This document shows, one piece after another, positions 1-10,928 of a stretch of 64,000 nt of DNA (position 1 is its first letter; the number at the start of each line of letters is the position of its first letter). The position numbers and the translations under genes were made by a program. The notes under the pieces were generated by a model that worked only from the letters and a program-made list of their open reading frames with translations, made no database searches and was not told the origin of the DNA. The DNA comes from Serratia nevei (lineage in GTDB: Bacteria > Pseudomonadota > Gammaproteobacteria > Enterobacterales > Enterobacteriaceae): contig NZ_JAMYWQ010000008.1 in the NCBI RefSeq assembly GCF_024160145.1, forward strand, positions 62,001-126,000, read 5' to 3'.

Positions 1-407
1 TCGTCCGACAGGCTTTCGTTGGCCTCGGCGCGTTTGAAGTAGGGCAGCACCTCACGGTAGCTCCAGCCGGTGCAGCCGTAGCGGTCGGCCCAGTCGTCGT
101 AGTCCTGCGGCTGGCCGCGCAGGTAGATCATGCCGTTGACCGAACTGCTGCCGCCCAGCACCTTGCCCTGTGCGATCTGCATGCGGCGGTTGTTGGCGTG
201 CGGTTCCGGTTCCGTCTCGTAGGGCCAGCTCTTTTTGGCGATGATCTTGGCCACCCCGGCCGGCATCTTGATGAACAGGTTATTGTCGTCGCCGCCGGCT
301 TCCAGCAGCAGCACCCGCGCCTGGGTGCGGCGGATCAGCTGCGCCGCCAGCACACAGCCGGCGGAACCGGCGCCGACGATGATGTAATCAAAGGTGTTTT
401 CCGACAT
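1..407 (-). CDS. GMC-family FAD oxidoreductase (choline dehydrogenase-like), N-terminal part
   Basis: Only the first ~135 codons are in the window; the gene runs off the left edge. The protein begins MSENTFDYIIVGAGSAGCVLA, an FAD-binding Rossmann motif (GAGSAGC), followed by LLLEAGGDD for the ribose/diphosphate region and QGKVLGGSSSVNGMIYLRG, the GMC signature. This is the family of choline dehydrogenase BetA and alcohol dehydrogenase AlkJ: flavin-dependent oxidation of an alcohol. Substrate specificity cannot be read from the fragment. The ATG at 407 is preceded on the minus strand by a purine-rich GGAGAG. Two palindromic TTAAC sites lie just upstream. Confidence 0.9.
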   Translation of the reverse strand, partial: MSENTFDYIIVGAGSAGCVLAAQLIRRTQARVLLLEAGGDDNNLFIKMPAGVAKIIAKKSWPYETEPEPHANNRRMQIAQGKVLGGSSSVNGMIYLRGQPQDYDDWADRYGCTGWSYREVLPYFKRAEANESLSD

Positions 408-475
408 GACAGCTCTCCGTGCGCGATTGGGATACTGGCAGAGTAGCGCGGGGGAAAAAACGGTCAATTTGCGAT

Positions 476-534
476 CGTTAATTTATTAACGAACTTCACA
501 TTAAATTTACATCGTGGTTTTTAACGTCAGTTAA
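476..534. promoter_or_regulatory. Two TTAAC palindromes upstream of the GMC oxidoreductase
   Basis: CGTTAATTTATTAACG at 476-491 is a perfect 16-bp palindrome and TTAAC-gtca-GTTAA at 521-534 is a second, shorter one. They sit in an AT-rich 225-bp gap 70-130 bp before the oxidoreductase start. The shared half-site suggests one dimeric regulator with two operators. The regulator is not identifiable from the window. Confidence 0.35.
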
Positions 535-582
535 TCTGCTTTAAAAACGGCGTTATAGCGAGTTTTACTGATTGATTGCGAT

Positions 583-613
583 ATTAATAAAATGGCGCAG
601 CACGCTGCGCCAT
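583..613 (-). terminator. Terminator after yjgM
   Basis: ATGGCGCAGC at 592-601 pairs with GCTGCGCCAT at 604-613; on the minus strand the hairpin is followed by TTTTATTAA. It lies about 20 bp after the yjgM stop. Confidence 0.6.
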
Positions 614-633
614 GATAGAGAGGCGGGGGGCGA

Positions 634-1137
634 TTACAGCGTTTTCAGCATGGTGACTTCGCAATCGACGTGGCCGGTGGCGCCCATCGCGTGGTCGATG
701 TGTTCGAAGCCCAGGTGTTCATACAGCGCAACGGCCTGCGTCAGGCTGGCGGTGGTCTCGAGGTAACAACAGCGGAAGCCGTGCTGGCGGGCGAAATCCA
801 GCGCCTGCAGCGCCAGGCGTTTTGCCAATCCCTTGCCGCGCAACACCGGCAGGAAATACATCTTCTGCAATTCGCAAATATCGTCTGCGCCGCCCTGCAG
901 CGGCGCGATGCCGCCGCCGCCGGCGACCTGGCCGTCCACCTCGATCACCCAGTAAGCGCTGCGCGGCAGGCTGTAGAGCTGATACAGAGCGTCCAGATTG
1001 GGATCGGAGACGGTATAGCCTTTATCCGCCGTCAGGCCGTGCTCGGCGGAGACTTCGCGAATGACGTGAGCAATGGCGGGATTGTCTTCCGCCGTGATGG
1101 GGCGCACCAGCAGGCGCGCCGGGGTTGCTGTTGTCAT
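634..1137 (-). CDS. yjgM: GNAT N-acetyltransferase YjgM
   Basis: A 167-residue GNAT-fold acetyltransferase, the same length as I recall for E. coli YjgM, and in the same neighbourhood (next to valS). Recognisable blocks are [19 protein letters not shown] near the N-terminus, the acetyl-CoA loop [10 protein letters not shown], and the C-terminal [23 protein letters not shown]. The acceptor substrate is not evident. I chose the ATG at 1137 (MTTATPARL). An in-frame ATG at 1152 would add five residues but has no purine-rich ribosome site, whereas 1137 has GGCGAG upstream. It is followed by a hairpin terminator and separated from valS by another, so it is probably its own transcript. Confidence 0.88.
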   Translation of the reverse strand: MTTATPARLLVRPITAEDNPAIAHVIREVSAEHGLTADKGYTVSDPNLDALYQLYSLPRSAYWVIEVDGQVAGGGGIAPLQGGADDICELQKMYFLPVLRGKGLAKRLALQALDFARQHGFRCCYLETTASLTQAVALYEHLGFEHIDHAMGATGHVDCEVTMLKTL

Positions 1138-1283
1138 GTTTACACTCGCCATTGAAAGAGACCACGTTCGTTTTTCGTTTTTATCGCAGCACGAAACGCG
1201 CCGGGGGTTATTTCCCGGCGGCGTCCCTGCAGCAGTAATATCTTGTAATAACATCTAACCCGGCCCGGATGCAACGGCGATAA

Positions 1284-1313
1284 AAAAACAGCGGGGAAGA
1301 CCCCGCTGTTTTT
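1284..1313 (-). terminator. Strong terminator after valS
   Basis: A perfect 13-bp inverted repeat (arms 1284-1296 and 1301-1313, loop AAGA) with a GC core and a run of seven T on the minus strand. It sits 25 bp past the valS stop. The arms end in A/T runs on both sides, so it could work in both directions. Confidence 0.85.
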
Positions 1314-1337
1314 CAGGCGTTGGCGTGAGCCGGTGGA

Positions 1338-4214
1338 TTACAGCGCGGCGATGGTCGCCTGCTGTTCCTGCAGCTTCACTTTGCCTTCTTTGCAGGCCGC
1401 CAGACGATCGCGTTCTTTGGCGACTACCGCTTCCGGCGCGCGCGCCACGAAGCCTTCGTTCGCCAGCTTGCCTTCGATCGAAGCGATTTCCGCATCCAGC
1501 TTGCCCATCTCTTTCGCCAGGCGCGCGATCTCGGCGTCCTTGTCGATGAAACCGGCCATCGGGATCAGCAGCTCGGCGCCGTCCACCAGTTTGGTGACGG
1601 AGACCGGGCCTTTATCACCGGCCGGCAGCAGCGCGATGGATTCCAGGCGCGCCAGACGGGCGATAAAGCTTTGGTTCTCCTGCACGCGGCGCTGGGCGTC
1701 GGCGCTGCAGTTGCGCAGCAGCACGTCGAGCGCTTTGCTTGGCGCGATGTTCATCTCGGCGCGGATGTTGCGCACGGCGATGATGGTTTGCTTGATCCAC
1801 TCCAGATCGTTCAGCGCCTGCTCGTCTTCCAGCGCGGCGTCGTAGGCCGGGAACGGCTGCAGCATGATGGTGTCTGCGGTCGTGCCGGTCAGCGGCTTCA
1901 CACGCTGCCAGATGGTTTCGGTGATGAACGGAATGATCGGGTGCGCCAGGCGCAGCAGCGCTTCCAGCACGGTGATCAGCGTGTGGCGGGTGCCTCGCTG
2001 TTCCGCTTCGCTGCCGTTGCTCACCACCGGCTTGGTCAGCTCCAGATACCAGTCGCAGAACTGGTTCCAGGTGAATTCGTACAGGATGTTGGCCGCCAGA
2101 TCGAAGCGGTAGGTGTCCAGCGCTTCGCGGTAGGCTTTCACCGTGCGATTGAATTCGGCCAGGATCCAGCGATCCGCCAGCGACAGCACTTTCTCGCCGC
2201 CGTTGAAGCCGCAGTCGTGCGCTTCGGTGTTCATCAGCACGAAGCGGCTGGCGTTCCACAGCTTGTTACAGAAGTTGCGGTAGCCTTCCAGGCGCTTCAT
2301 GTCCCAGTTGATGTCGCGGCCGGTCGAGGCCAGCGCCGCCAGGGTGAAGCGCAGGGCGTCGGTGCCGTGCGGCTCGATACCGTTCGGGAACTGCTTCTCG
2401 GTGCGCTTGCGGATTTTCTCCGCCAGCTGCGGCTGCATCATGTTGCCGGTGCGTTTTTCCAGCAGATCTTCCAGCGAGATGCCGTCGACCATGTCCAGCG
2501 GATCGATCACGTTGCCTTTCGACTTGGACATCTTCTGGCCTTCGTCGTCGCGGATAAGACCGGTCATGTAGACGGTCTTGAACGGCACCTGCGGCTTGCC
2601 GTTTTCATCCTTGATGAAGTGCATGGTCAGCATGATCATGCGCGCGATCCAGAAGAAGATGATGTCGAAGCCGCTGACCATCACGCTGGTCGGGTGGAAG
2701 GTTTTCAGCGCGTCGGTCTGCTCCGGCCAGCCCAGGGTGGAGAAGGTCCACAGGCCGGACGAGAACCAGGTGTCCAGCACGTCTTCGTCTTGGGTCAGCA
2801 CCACGTCGGCGCCCAGGTTGTTCTCGCTGCGCACTTCTTCTTCGCTGCGGCCCACGTAGACTTTGCCGTTCACGTCATACCAGGCCGGGATGCGGTGGCC
2901 CCACCACAGCTGACGCGAGATGCACCAGTCCTGAATGTCACGCATCCAGCTGAAGTACATGTTTTCGTACTGCTTCGGCACGAACTGGATATCGCCCTGT
3001 TCGACCGCTTCCACCGCCACTTTGGCCAGCGGCGCGGTGCGCACGTACCATTGGTCGGTCAGCATCGGCTCGATCACCACGCCGCCGCGGTCGCCGTAAG
3101 GCACCGTCAGGTCGTGCGGTTTGATTTCGTCCAGCAGGCCCAACTGATCGAAGGCGGCAACCACCGCTTTACGCGCCGCGAAGCGCTCCAGGCCACGGAA
3201 CTCGGCCGGGATCTCGTTGCAGTAGTCGGTGCAGACTTCGCCCAGGGTGTTGAACACTTCCGCTTCCTGACGGATGTCACCGTCGAAGGTCAGAATGTTG
3301 ATCATCGGCAGGCCGTGGCGTTTGCCGACTTCGTAGTCGTTGAAATCGTGCGCCGGGGTGATCTTCACGCAGCCGGTGCCTTTTTCCATATCGGCGTGTT
3401 CGTCGCCGACGATGCGAATGCGGCGGCCGACCAGCGGCAGAATGATCTCTTTGCCGATCAGGTCTTTATAGCGCGGATCTTCCGGGTTGACCGCCACGCC
3501 GGTATCGCCCAGCACGGTTTCCGGACGGGTGGTGGCGACCACCAGGTAGTCTTTGCCCTCGGCGGTTTTCGCGCCGTCGGCCAGCGGGTAGCGCAGGTGC
3601 CACATGGAGCCTTTGGACTCGCGGTTTTCCACTTCCAGATCGGAGATGGCGGTGCGCAGCTTCGGATCCCAGTTCACCAGGCGCTTGCCGCGGTAGATCA
3701 GGTCTTCTTTGTGCAGACGGACAAACACTTCGCGCACCGCGTTCGACAGGCCTTCGTCCATGGTGAAGCGCTCGCGCTCCCAGTCCACGGAGTTGCCCAG
3801 ACGGCGCATCTGACGGGTGATGGTGCCGCCGGACTCCGCCTTCCACTGCCAGATTTTGTCGATGAACGCGTCACGGCCGTAGTCGTGGCGGGTTTTGCCT
3901 TCTTCCGCGGCGATCTTGCGCTCCACCACCATCTGGGTGGCGATGCCGGCGTGGTCGGTGCCCGCCTGCCACAGGGTGTTTTTACCCTGCATGCGCTGAT
4001 AGCGAATCATGGTGTCCATGATGGTCTGCTGGAACGCGTGGCCCATGTGCAGGCTGCCGGTGACGTTCGGCGGCGGGATCATGATGCAGAAGCTTTCCTG
4101 GCTGGTGTCGCCGTTCGGCTTGAAGTAACCCTGATTCTCCCAATGATCGTACAGCTTCTGTTCGATCTGTTTTGGGTCGTATGCGGTGTCGAGCTGACTG
4201 TTTGTCTTTTCCAT
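1338..4214 (-). CDS. valS: Valyl-tRNA synthetase
   Basis: A 958-residue class I aminoacyl-tRNA synthetase that charges tRNA-Val in the cytoplasm; the family is usually about 950 residues. The HIGH-type motif appears as [15 protein letters not shown] (residues 47-61) and the KMSKS loop as [10 protein letters not shown] near residue 558. Long editing-domain sequences lie between (for example [15 protein letters not shown]). The C-terminus carries the leucine/lysine-rich coiled coil typical of ValRS ([20 protein letters not shown]). The ATG at 4214 lies 12 nt after the holC stop, so valS is translated from the holC transcript, as in E. coli. Confidence 0.98.
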   Translation of the reverse strand: MEKTNSQLDTAYDPKQIEQKLYDHWENQGYFKPNGDTSQESFCIMIPPPNVTGSLHMGHAFQQTIMDTMIRYQRMQGKNTLWQAGTDHAGIATQMVVERKIAAEEGKTRHDYGRDAFIDKIWQWKAESGGTITRQMRRLGNSVDWERERFTMDEGLSNAVREVFVRLHKEDLIYRGKRLVNWDPKLRTAISDLEVENRESKGSMWHLRYPLADGAKTAEGKDYLVVATTRPETVLGDTGVAVNPEDPRYKDLIGKEIILPLVGRRIRIVGDEHADMEKGTGCVKITPAHDFNDYEVGKRHGLPMINILTFDGDIRQEAEVFNTLGEVCTDYCNEIPAEFRGLERFAARKAVVAAFDQLGLLDEIKPHDLTVPYGDRGGVVIEPMLTDQWYVRTAPLAKVAVEAVEQGDIQFVPKQYENMYFSWMRDIQDWCISRQLWWGHRIPAWYDVNGKVYVGRSEEEVRSENNLGADVVLTQDEDVLDTWFSSGLWTFSTLGWPEQTDALKTFHPTSVMVSGFDIIFFWIARMIMLTMHFIKDENGKPQVPFKTVYMTGLIRDDEGQKMSKSKGNVIDPLDMVDGISLEDLLEKRTGNMMQPQLAEKIRKRTEKQFPNGIEPHGTDALRFTLAALASTGRDINWDMKRLEGYRNFCNKLWNASRFVLMNTEAHDCGFNGGEKVLSLADRWILAEFNRTVKAYREALDTYRFDLAANILYEFTWNQFCDWYLELTKPVVSNGSEAEQRGTRHTLITVLEALLRLAHPIIPFITETIWQRVKPLTGTTADTIMLQPFPAYDAALEDEQALNDLEWIKQTIIAVRNIRAEMNIAPSKALDVLLRNCSADAQRRVQENQSFIARLARLESIALLPAGDKGPVSVTKLVDGAELLIPMAGFIDKDAEIARLAKEMGKLDAEIASIEGKLANEGFVARAPEAVVAKERDRLAACKEGKVKLQEQQATIAAL

Positions 4215-4226
4215 TCTTTATCGTAT

Positions 4227-4676
4227 TCAGTGAGTTGGCGGCGTAGCCGTGGTCAAATGGAAGCCGACGCTGCGATAGGCCTTGTAACGGTCGCGCGCCA
4301 ACTGTTTCAGAGTGTCTTCGTAAGGAACGAAGTCTACCACTTCATGGAAAGCGGTAGCAAAATCGGCAAACTGCGGCAGCAGGGCGATCAGCAGATCGCG
4401 CGGGGCATTGCCGCGCTTGCCGGGCCAGCACAGTTCCACCGGCGCACCGTAGTGCGGCCCTTCGCCGGCCAGGTTGTGCGGCACGAATTCATGCGGCTCG
4501 CGCTGCCACAGCGCTTCGTCCAGCCGCTGGGCCTGCTCCTGGCTCTCGCAGGCGATCAGCACCCGCTTGCCGGAACGGAAGCCGCTGGCGGCAACGGCGC
4601 AGGCCACGGCCTCATGGGCGCTGAGCGCGCCAGACGGTTCCGCGTTGTCGAGCAAATAAAACGTCGCCTGTTTCAT
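4227..4676 (-). CDS. holC: DNA polymerase III chi subunit
   Basis: A 149-residue protein starting MKQATFYLLDNAE, close in length to E. coli HolC (147). Chi links the clamp loader to SSB during replication. It contains the typical CAVAASGFRSGKRVLIACESQEQAQRLDEALW block and FVPHNLAGEG. I chose ATG 4676, 13 codons inside the longest frame, because it begins the conserved sequence and has GGA upstream. It sits between pepA and valS in the standard pepA-holC-valS order. A terminator-like hairpin lies between pepA and holC, so holC may also have its own promoter. Confidence 0.95.
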   Translation of the reverse strand: MKQATFYLLDNAEPSGALSAHEAVACAVAASGFRSGKRVLIACESQEQAQRLDEALWQREPHEFVPHNLAGEGPHYGAPVELCWPGKRGNAPRDLLIALLPQFADFATAFHEVVDFVPYEDTLKQLARDRYKAYRSVGFHLTTATPPTH

Positions 4677-4689
4677 TAAGGATCCACCG

Positions 4690-4731
4690 CTGCCGATAAA
4701 AAAATGTAGGGGCACAGCATGCTGTGCCCCT
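4690..4731 (-). terminator. Palindromic terminator between pepA and holC
   Basis: Positions 4708-4731 form a perfect 24-bp palindrome (half-site AGGGGCACAGCA). On the minus strand it is followed by ACATTTTTTTATC, a clear U-tract. It should terminate or attenuate pepA transcription before holC. Confidence 0.75.
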
Positions 4732-4760
4732 TAGGATTATACCTGAATTACCGCTCAGAT

Positions 4761-6287
<1,527 letters not shown>

Positions 6288-6554
6288 TTAAAGACAAAGG
6301 CGGACGCTACGGCTAGAATAACCGACTCCGTAACGATCTCCTGCCATTTGAGTTAACGAATTATGTTAACCTGAACGGCATAAATTGCTCTGTTTTGGCG
6401 ACTATAAGCAAGTTCCTATAGGACACCCAAACGGCTTGATGTTGTAATACTATTTTAGCTGTGAAGGTTGCCATATGATGAGAATAAATGGCGGATTAAC
6501 GATGAAATTATCGATTTTCCTGCAAAAAGACAAGTTTTCACAGGCGTAATAAGC

Positions 6555-7649
6555 GTGATCATCATAAGATATCTGGTACGGGAAACGCTCAAGAGCCAAA
6601 TCGCCATCCTGTTCATCCTGCTTCTGATCTTCTTTTGTCAGAACCTGGTCAGGGTGCTGGGCGACGCGGTGGACGGCAATATCCCGACAAACTTAGTTCT
6701 CTCTCTGCTCGCGTTGGGCGTGCCGAAAATGGCGCAGCTCATCCTGCCTTTGAGCCTGTTTCTCGGCTTGCTGATGACGCTTGGGCGGTTGTATACCGAG
6801 AGCGAAATCACCGTTATGCACGCCTGCGGGCTGGGCAAACGCACCCTGATTATCGCCGCCATGATCCTGGCGCTGTTCACCTCTGCGGTCGCGGCGGTGA
6901 ACGTGTTTTGGGCCGGCCCCTGGGCCTCGCGCTATCAGGACGTGGTGGTGAACGAAGCCAAGGCCAACCCGAGCATCGCCGGGCTGGCGGAAGGGCAGTT
7001 CAAACCCTCGCAGGACGGCAACGCGGTGCTGTTTATCGGCAACGTGAAGGGCAGCACCTTCAACGACGTGTTCCTGGCGCAGCTGCGGCCGAACGGCAAC
7101 CAACGCCCGTCGGTGGTGGTGGCCGAGCACGGCAACATCGTGCAGCAGAAAGACGGCTCGCAGGTGGTGACGCTCGACAAGGGCACCCGCTTTGAAGGCA
7201 CCGCGCTGCTGCGCGACTTCCGCATTACCGACTTCACCGACTACAAGGCGGTGATTGGCCATCGCACCGTGGCGGCGGACAACACCGAATCCGAACAGAT
7301 GTCGATGCAGACGCTGTGGGAATCCGACGATCCGGACGCGCGCGCCGAGCTGCACTGGCGCCTGACGCTGGTGGTATCGGTGGCGCTGATGGCGCTGCTG
7401 GTGGTGCCGCTCAGCGCGGTGAACCCGCGCCAGGGCCGTGTGCTGAGCATGCTGCCGGCCATCCTGCTGTATCTGATCTTCTTCCTGCTGCAGACCTCGC
7501 TGCGCTCCAACGCCGGCAAGGGCAAGCTGGATCCGATGCTGTGGCTGTGGCTGGTTAACGGCGTTTACTTGGCGATCGCGCTGGCGCTGAACCTGTGGGA
7601 TACCGTGCCGATGCGCAAGCTGCGCGCACGCCTGAGAGGAGCGGCCTGA
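6555..7649 (+). CDS. lptF: LPS export permease LptF
   Basis: A 364-residue inner-membrane protein of the LptB2FG ABC transporter, which extracts lipopolysaccharide from the inner membrane. The sequence from IIIRYLVRETLKSQIAILF onward aligns with E. coli LptF (about 366 aa). There are N- and C-terminal groups of membrane helices around a periplasmic beta-jellyroll. I chose the GTG at 6555: an upstream in-frame TTG at 6468 would add 29 residues unlike the family, and 6555 has AGGCG about 8 nt before it. It overlaps lptG by one base (TGATG). Confidence 0.95.
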   Translation: MIIIRYLVRETLKSQIAILFILLLIFFCQNLVRVLGDAVDGNIPTNLVLSLLALGVPKMAQLILPLSLFLGLLMTLGRLYTESEITVMHACGLGKRTLIIAAMILALFTSAVAAVNVFWAGPWASRYQDVVVNEAKANPSIAGLAEGQFKPSQDGNAVLFIGNVKGSTFNDVFLAQLRPNGNQRPSVVVAEHGNIVQQKDGSQVVTLDKGTRFEGTALLRDFRITDFTDYKAVIGHRTVAADNTESEQMSMQTLWESDDPDARAELHWRLTLVVSVALMALLVVPLSAVNPRQGRVLSMLPAILLYLIFFLLQTSLRSNAGKGKLDPMLWLWLVNGVYLAIALALNLWDTVPMRKLRARLRGAA

Positions 7650-8719
7650 TGTTTGGCGTATTAGACCGTTATATCGGTAAAACGATTTTCAACACCATCA
7701 TCATGACGCTGTTCATGCTGGTGTCGCTGTCCGGCATCATCAAGTTTGTCGATCAGCTGCGCAAGGTCGGCCAGGGCGAATACACCGCGCTGAGCGCCGG
7801 CATGTACACCCTGCTGAGCGTGCCGAAAGACATCGAGATCTTCTTCCCGATGGCGGCGCTGCTCGGCGCGCTGCTCGGCCTGGGCCAACTGGCGACGCGC
7901 AGTGAACTGGTGGTGATGCAGGCTTCCGGCTTCACCCGCCTGCAGATCGCCGGCTCGGTGATGAAAACCGCCATTCCGCTGGTGCTGCTGACCATGGCGA
8001 TCGGCGAGTGGGTGGCGCCGCAGGGCGAGCAGATGGCGCGCAACTATCGTGCCCAGCAGATGTACGGCGGCTCGCTGCTCTCCACCAAGAGCGGGCTGTG
8101 GGCGAAGGACGGCAACGATTTCATCTACATCGAGCGCGTCTCCGGCGATAAAGAACTTTCCGGCGTAAACATCTACCACTTCAACGATCAGCGTCGCCTG
8201 GAGACGGTGCGCTATGCCGCCACCGCCAGCTTCGAGAAAGGCCTGTGGCAGCTTTCGCAGGTGGACACCTCGGATCTGACCAACCCGAAACAGGTGACCG
8301 GTACCCAGACGCTGACCGGCGAATGGAAAACCAACCTGACCCCGGACAAGCTGGGCGTGGTGGCGCTGGATCCGGATTCGCTCTCCATCAGCGGGCTGCA
8401 CAACTACGTGAAGTACCTGAAGCAGAGCGGCCAGGAATCCAACAAATACCAGCTCAACATGTGGAGAAAAATCTTCTCGCCGCTGTCGGTGGCGGTGATG
8501 ATGCTGATGGCGCTGTCGTTCATCTTCGGCCCGCTGCGCAGCGTGCCGATGGGTATCCGCGTGGTGACCGGCATCAGCTTCGGCTTCCTGTTCTACGTGC
8601 TGGATCAGATCTTCGGCCCGCTGAGCATGGTCTACAGCATGCCGCCGGTGCTGGGCGCGCTGCTGCCGAGCATGCTGTTCCTGCTGATCAGCGTGTATAT
8701 GCTGCTCAAACGCAAGTAG
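7649..8719 (+). CDS. lptG: LPS export permease LptG
   Basis: A 356-residue partner of LptF, starting MFGVLDRYIGKTIFNTI. Conserved stretches include LSGIIKFVDQLRKVG, SVPKDIEIFFPMAALLGALLGLG and the C-terminal SFIFGPLRSVPMGIRVVTGISFGFLFYVLDQIFGPL. It forms the second transmembrane subunit of the Lpt transporter and contacts LptB in the cytoplasm and LptC in the periplasm. The start overlaps the lptF stop, so the two are translationally coupled. A strong terminator follows within 25 bp. Confidence 0.96.
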   Translation: MFGVLDRYIGKTIFNTIIMTLFMLVSLSGIIKFVDQLRKVGQGEYTALSAGMYTLLSVPKDIEIFFPMAALLGALLGLGQLATRSELVVMQASGFTRLQIAGSVMKTAIPLVLLTMAIGEWVAPQGEQMARNYRAQQMYGGSLLSTKSGLWAKDGNDFIYIERVSGDKELSGVNIYHFNDQRRLETVRYAATASFEKGLWQLSQVDTSDLTNPKQVTGTQTLTGEWKTNLTPDKLGVVALDPDSLSISGLHNYVKYLKQSGQESNKYQLNMWRKIFSPLSVAVMMLMALSFIFGPLRSVPMGIRVVTGISFGFLFYVLDQIFGPLSMVYSMPPVLGALLPSMLFLLISVYMLLKRK

Positions 8720-8741
8720 CGGGGCGAGCGGTAGTGAAGAA

Positions 8742-8770
8742 AGGCGTGGCCGCGGGGCCGCGCCTTTTTT
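8742..8770 (+). terminator. Terminator after lptG
   Basis: AGGCGTGGCC (8742-8751) pairs with GGCCGCGCCT (8756-8765), one wobble pair, followed by TTTTTT. It lies just downstream of the lptG stop. Confidence 0.85.
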
Positions 8771-8854
8771 GTTGGTGCGGCATGCCCCCGCCTGCGGTTT
8801 TTGTCGTGTTATAGTCACTTCAGTGGCAATGCAGGGAGAGGGAGCAGGCAGCCA

Positions 8855-9574
8855 ATGGAAGATGAATATAACCTCAGCAACATTATCGGCAAGCGCCTGG
8901 AAGCGGCACTTGGGGAGTTGGGCGATCTCCTGTGGGCGTATGTGGTGTTATCCAAAAAAGACATTGCCTGCATCTTTGGCGTCACCAACTACCCGAGTGA
9001 ATGGGTAAAAAAGTATCAGGAGCAGGGGTTGCAGTACATTGATCCGGTGGTACTCACCGCCCGCAATCGCCTGACCCCCTTCGCCTGGGACGAGCAAATT
9101 ATGGCTGACGCAGGGCTGCACTTTCCCGAACTGTTCGAGCAGGCCCGCGAGTTTGGCGTGACGCATGGCTATACCTTCGTGCTGCACGATTACAACGACA
9201 ATCTCGTCACGCTTTCCTTTGCCTTTAGCGCGGAACAGAAAATGGAAGCCATCCAGGCGCTCACCGAGCGTAAAGGCGACATTTCAGTATTGCTGGCCTC
9301 GCTGCATGAGTCCTATCTGGCGCTGTCACCACTGTCAGCAAAAAACGCCGCAGCGCTGGAGAGAAACGCCCGTTTTACCGACAGGGAAAACGAGATCCTC
9401 TATTGGGCCAGCGTGGGCAAAACCTACCAGGAAACGGCGATGATCCTGGGCATAAAGACCGGCACCATCAAGTTTCATATGTCCAACGTCGTCAAAAAGC
9501 TGGGGGTAACGAATGCCCGACATGCCGTGCGCCTGGGGATGGAGCTGCGGCTGATTAAGCCGGTGGAGTACTAA
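8855..9574 (+). CDS. LuxR-family quorum-sensing regulator without adjacent luxI (LuxR solo)
   Basis: A 239-residue protein with an N-terminal autoinducer-binding domain and a C-terminal GerE-type HTH (TDRENEILYWASVGKTYQE...TIKFHMSNVVKKLGV). The six residues conserved in acyl-homoserine-lactone receptors all appear: W50, Y54, D63, P64, W78 and G105. It should therefore be able to bind an AHL and control transcription. No luxI-type synthase lies within the window. ATG 8855 (MEDEYNLSNI) follows a GGAG about 12 nt upstream, a loose fit; a longer in-frame start at 8801 adds non-conserved residues. Base composition is less GC-rich than lptG, suggesting separate acquisition next to leuX. Confidence 0.9.
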   Translation: MEDEYNLSNIIGKRLEAALGELGDLLWAYVVLSKKDIACIFGVTNYPSEWVKKYQEQGLQYIDPVVLTARNRLTPFAWDEQIMADAGLHFPELFEQAREFGVTHGYTFVLHDYNDNLVTLSFAFSAEQKMEAIQALTERKGDISVLLASLHESYLALSPLSAKNAAALERNARFTDRENEILYWASVGKTYQETAMILGIKTGTIKFHMSNVVKKLGVTNARHAVRLGMELRLIKPVEY

Positions 9575-10574
9575 GGCAACGGCTGCGCAGAACTCATCAG
9601 CGGGATACGTCTAAAGGGAGAAAATATCGGCTGGCGAGCAGCGTCTTTCGATTCGGGAAATAGCGAGCGTTAACCGGTATTGATTTGGCGCCGTGGCGAT
9701 TAACGTGAAGGCCGCAATAGCGTATCGGCGGCTCCGAACTCTGCAATTTGAAATAATCACCAGGTTGAACTGATAAAGGTCTAGTAAGGGACTGTACTTT
9801 AGTCTAACTAGTTTCGCACCCCTTGAGGCGATACACTTCTCCGGTAATGTTTTGATAAAAAATACAAAAAAAAACCTGACCGCGTAGGGCCAGGTTGCCA
9901 ATATTGGCCAACACCAGGGAAAATTTTCTTACACCATCTTAAAGCTATTAACTCTGAAGAGGCAAGCGATCTCAGCTGGTTTTTAGGCATTAACCAGCCA
10001 TTTTGTTAGGTCTGTACGCTATTTTCTGGTGATTTAAGATAAAACTCATCTAATAGAATTACTCTTTCACCTTTGAGAGCACCATTCCGATTTTTTTATT
10101 TCCTACCTGATATCCACCAATGAAAAAATAGTGTTCTCGAAATGTTGCGCAACCTGATTCTTTATTGGCTGACACATGGGTATGCAATTATTTGCAGCAT
10201 TGCCATTGCGGCTGGGGATTATTTTGTTTTTGACTGGCGCTGGGTGAATCAGTGGTGATGGCGGGAGGAATATGTGCCCTTTCGTGTGGCGGGTTCCTGA
10301 ACCTGTTTCGCTAGTTGGGCGAGCGGCTCTGGCTAGCGGGAGTGAGTGACGTACGGCACATGAATTATCATTACTCTGTGCAACGATGCTGAAACCTGGG
10401 ATCGGACGGCATCGCGCGTGACGCCTGTTCCTGGATGCTCGTTGCAACAGCCTGTGGATGTAGCATGCTCATCATCAACAGGGTTGTGAAGGGCGCACAG
10501 CGGGAAGGCGGGGCGTGCAAACGCGCGTTGCGGCGGTTTTTTCGACACTTAACTCATTGAACAACGGATAAGTG
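9575..10574. other. Gene-poor stretch between luxR and leuX
   Basis: About 1 kb with no convincing gene on either strand; small open frames here have no family-like sequence or ribosome sites. Composition is AT-richer than the chromosome to the left. The only structure I can support is a minus-strand terminator-like hairpin at 9866-9896. Loss of sequence by old insertion or deletion events at leuX would explain it, but that is inference. Confidence 0.5.
9866..9896 (-). terminator. Orphan minus-strand terminator-like hairpin
   Basis: AACCTGGCC and GGTCAGGTT (plus-strand 9888-9896 and 9873-9881, complemented) form a 9-bp stem with one wobble pair and a 6-nt loop. On the minus strand it is followed by nine T. 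No minus-strand gene is recognisable upstream of it, so it may end a small RNA or a decayed gene. Confidence 0.5.
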
Positions 10575-10602
10575 TTGCGTGCTGGTCGCGGGAAGGTATA
10601 AT
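10575..10602 (+). promoter_or_regulatory. leuX promoter
   Basis: TTGCGT (10575-10580) and a perfect TATAAT (10597-10602), 16 bp apart, placed about 28 bp before the tRNA 5' end. This is a sigma70-type tRNA promoter. Confidence 0.75.
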
Positions 10603-10630
10603 TCACCCGTTTTCCGCATACTACTTCAGT

Positions 10631-10715
10631 GCCGAAGTGGCGAAATCGGTAGACGCAGTTGATTCAAAATCAACCGTAGAGATACGTGCCGGTTCGAGTC
10701 CGGCCTTCGGCACCA
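10631..10715 (+). tRNA. leuX: tRNA-Leu (anticodon CAA)
   Basis: An 85-nt tRNA beginning GCCGAAGTGGCGAAATCGG and ending with encoded CCA. The acceptor stem GCCGAAG/CTTCGGC, the anticodon stem TTGATT-CAA-AATCAA, the short leucine-type variable arm and the T arm GGTTCGAGTCC are all present. The sequence is essentially that of E. coli leuX, which sits downstream of the lpt/pepA block there and is a known integration site for islands. The AT-rich island starts directly after it. Confidence 0.98.
10692..10709 (+). repeat. Putative attachment core in the leuX 3' end
   Basis: GTTCGAGTCCGGCCTTCG in the T arm and acceptor stem of leuX recurs with one mismatch at 18,957-18,974, in the same orientation. 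The 3' end of a tRNA is the usual crossover site for tyrosine integrases. Confidence 0.55.
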
Positions 10716-10737
10716 TTAAGTACCGCGCGAACAAGAA

Positions 10738-10758
10738 GCCACCGAGAGGTGGTTTTTT
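10738..10758 (+). terminator. Terminator after leuX
   Basis: CCACC-gaga-GGTGG hairpin (10739-10752) followed by seven T, about 25 bp past the tRNA. Confidence 0.8.
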
Positions 10759-10928
10759 TGTGCCTGGAATCTGCCTGCCGCAATTACCTACCCACTTTAC
10801 TCTGTATTGACGTATTTCCCATTTCAGTAAAAACCGGATCTTCCTGATGCTTTCATAAGGCCTATCTGATTGACCTTAAAGGCTAAAATAGCGTTTCATT
10901 GAACCCTTTCGGATCAAGGAATTCCAGG

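Noticed and set aside
1671-4679. A 1002-codon open frame on the plus strand opposite valS and holC
   Set aside because: It is the mirror of valS codon use in GC-rich DNA; the translation is rich in H, R, V and G with no family motif, while valS is complete on the other strand.
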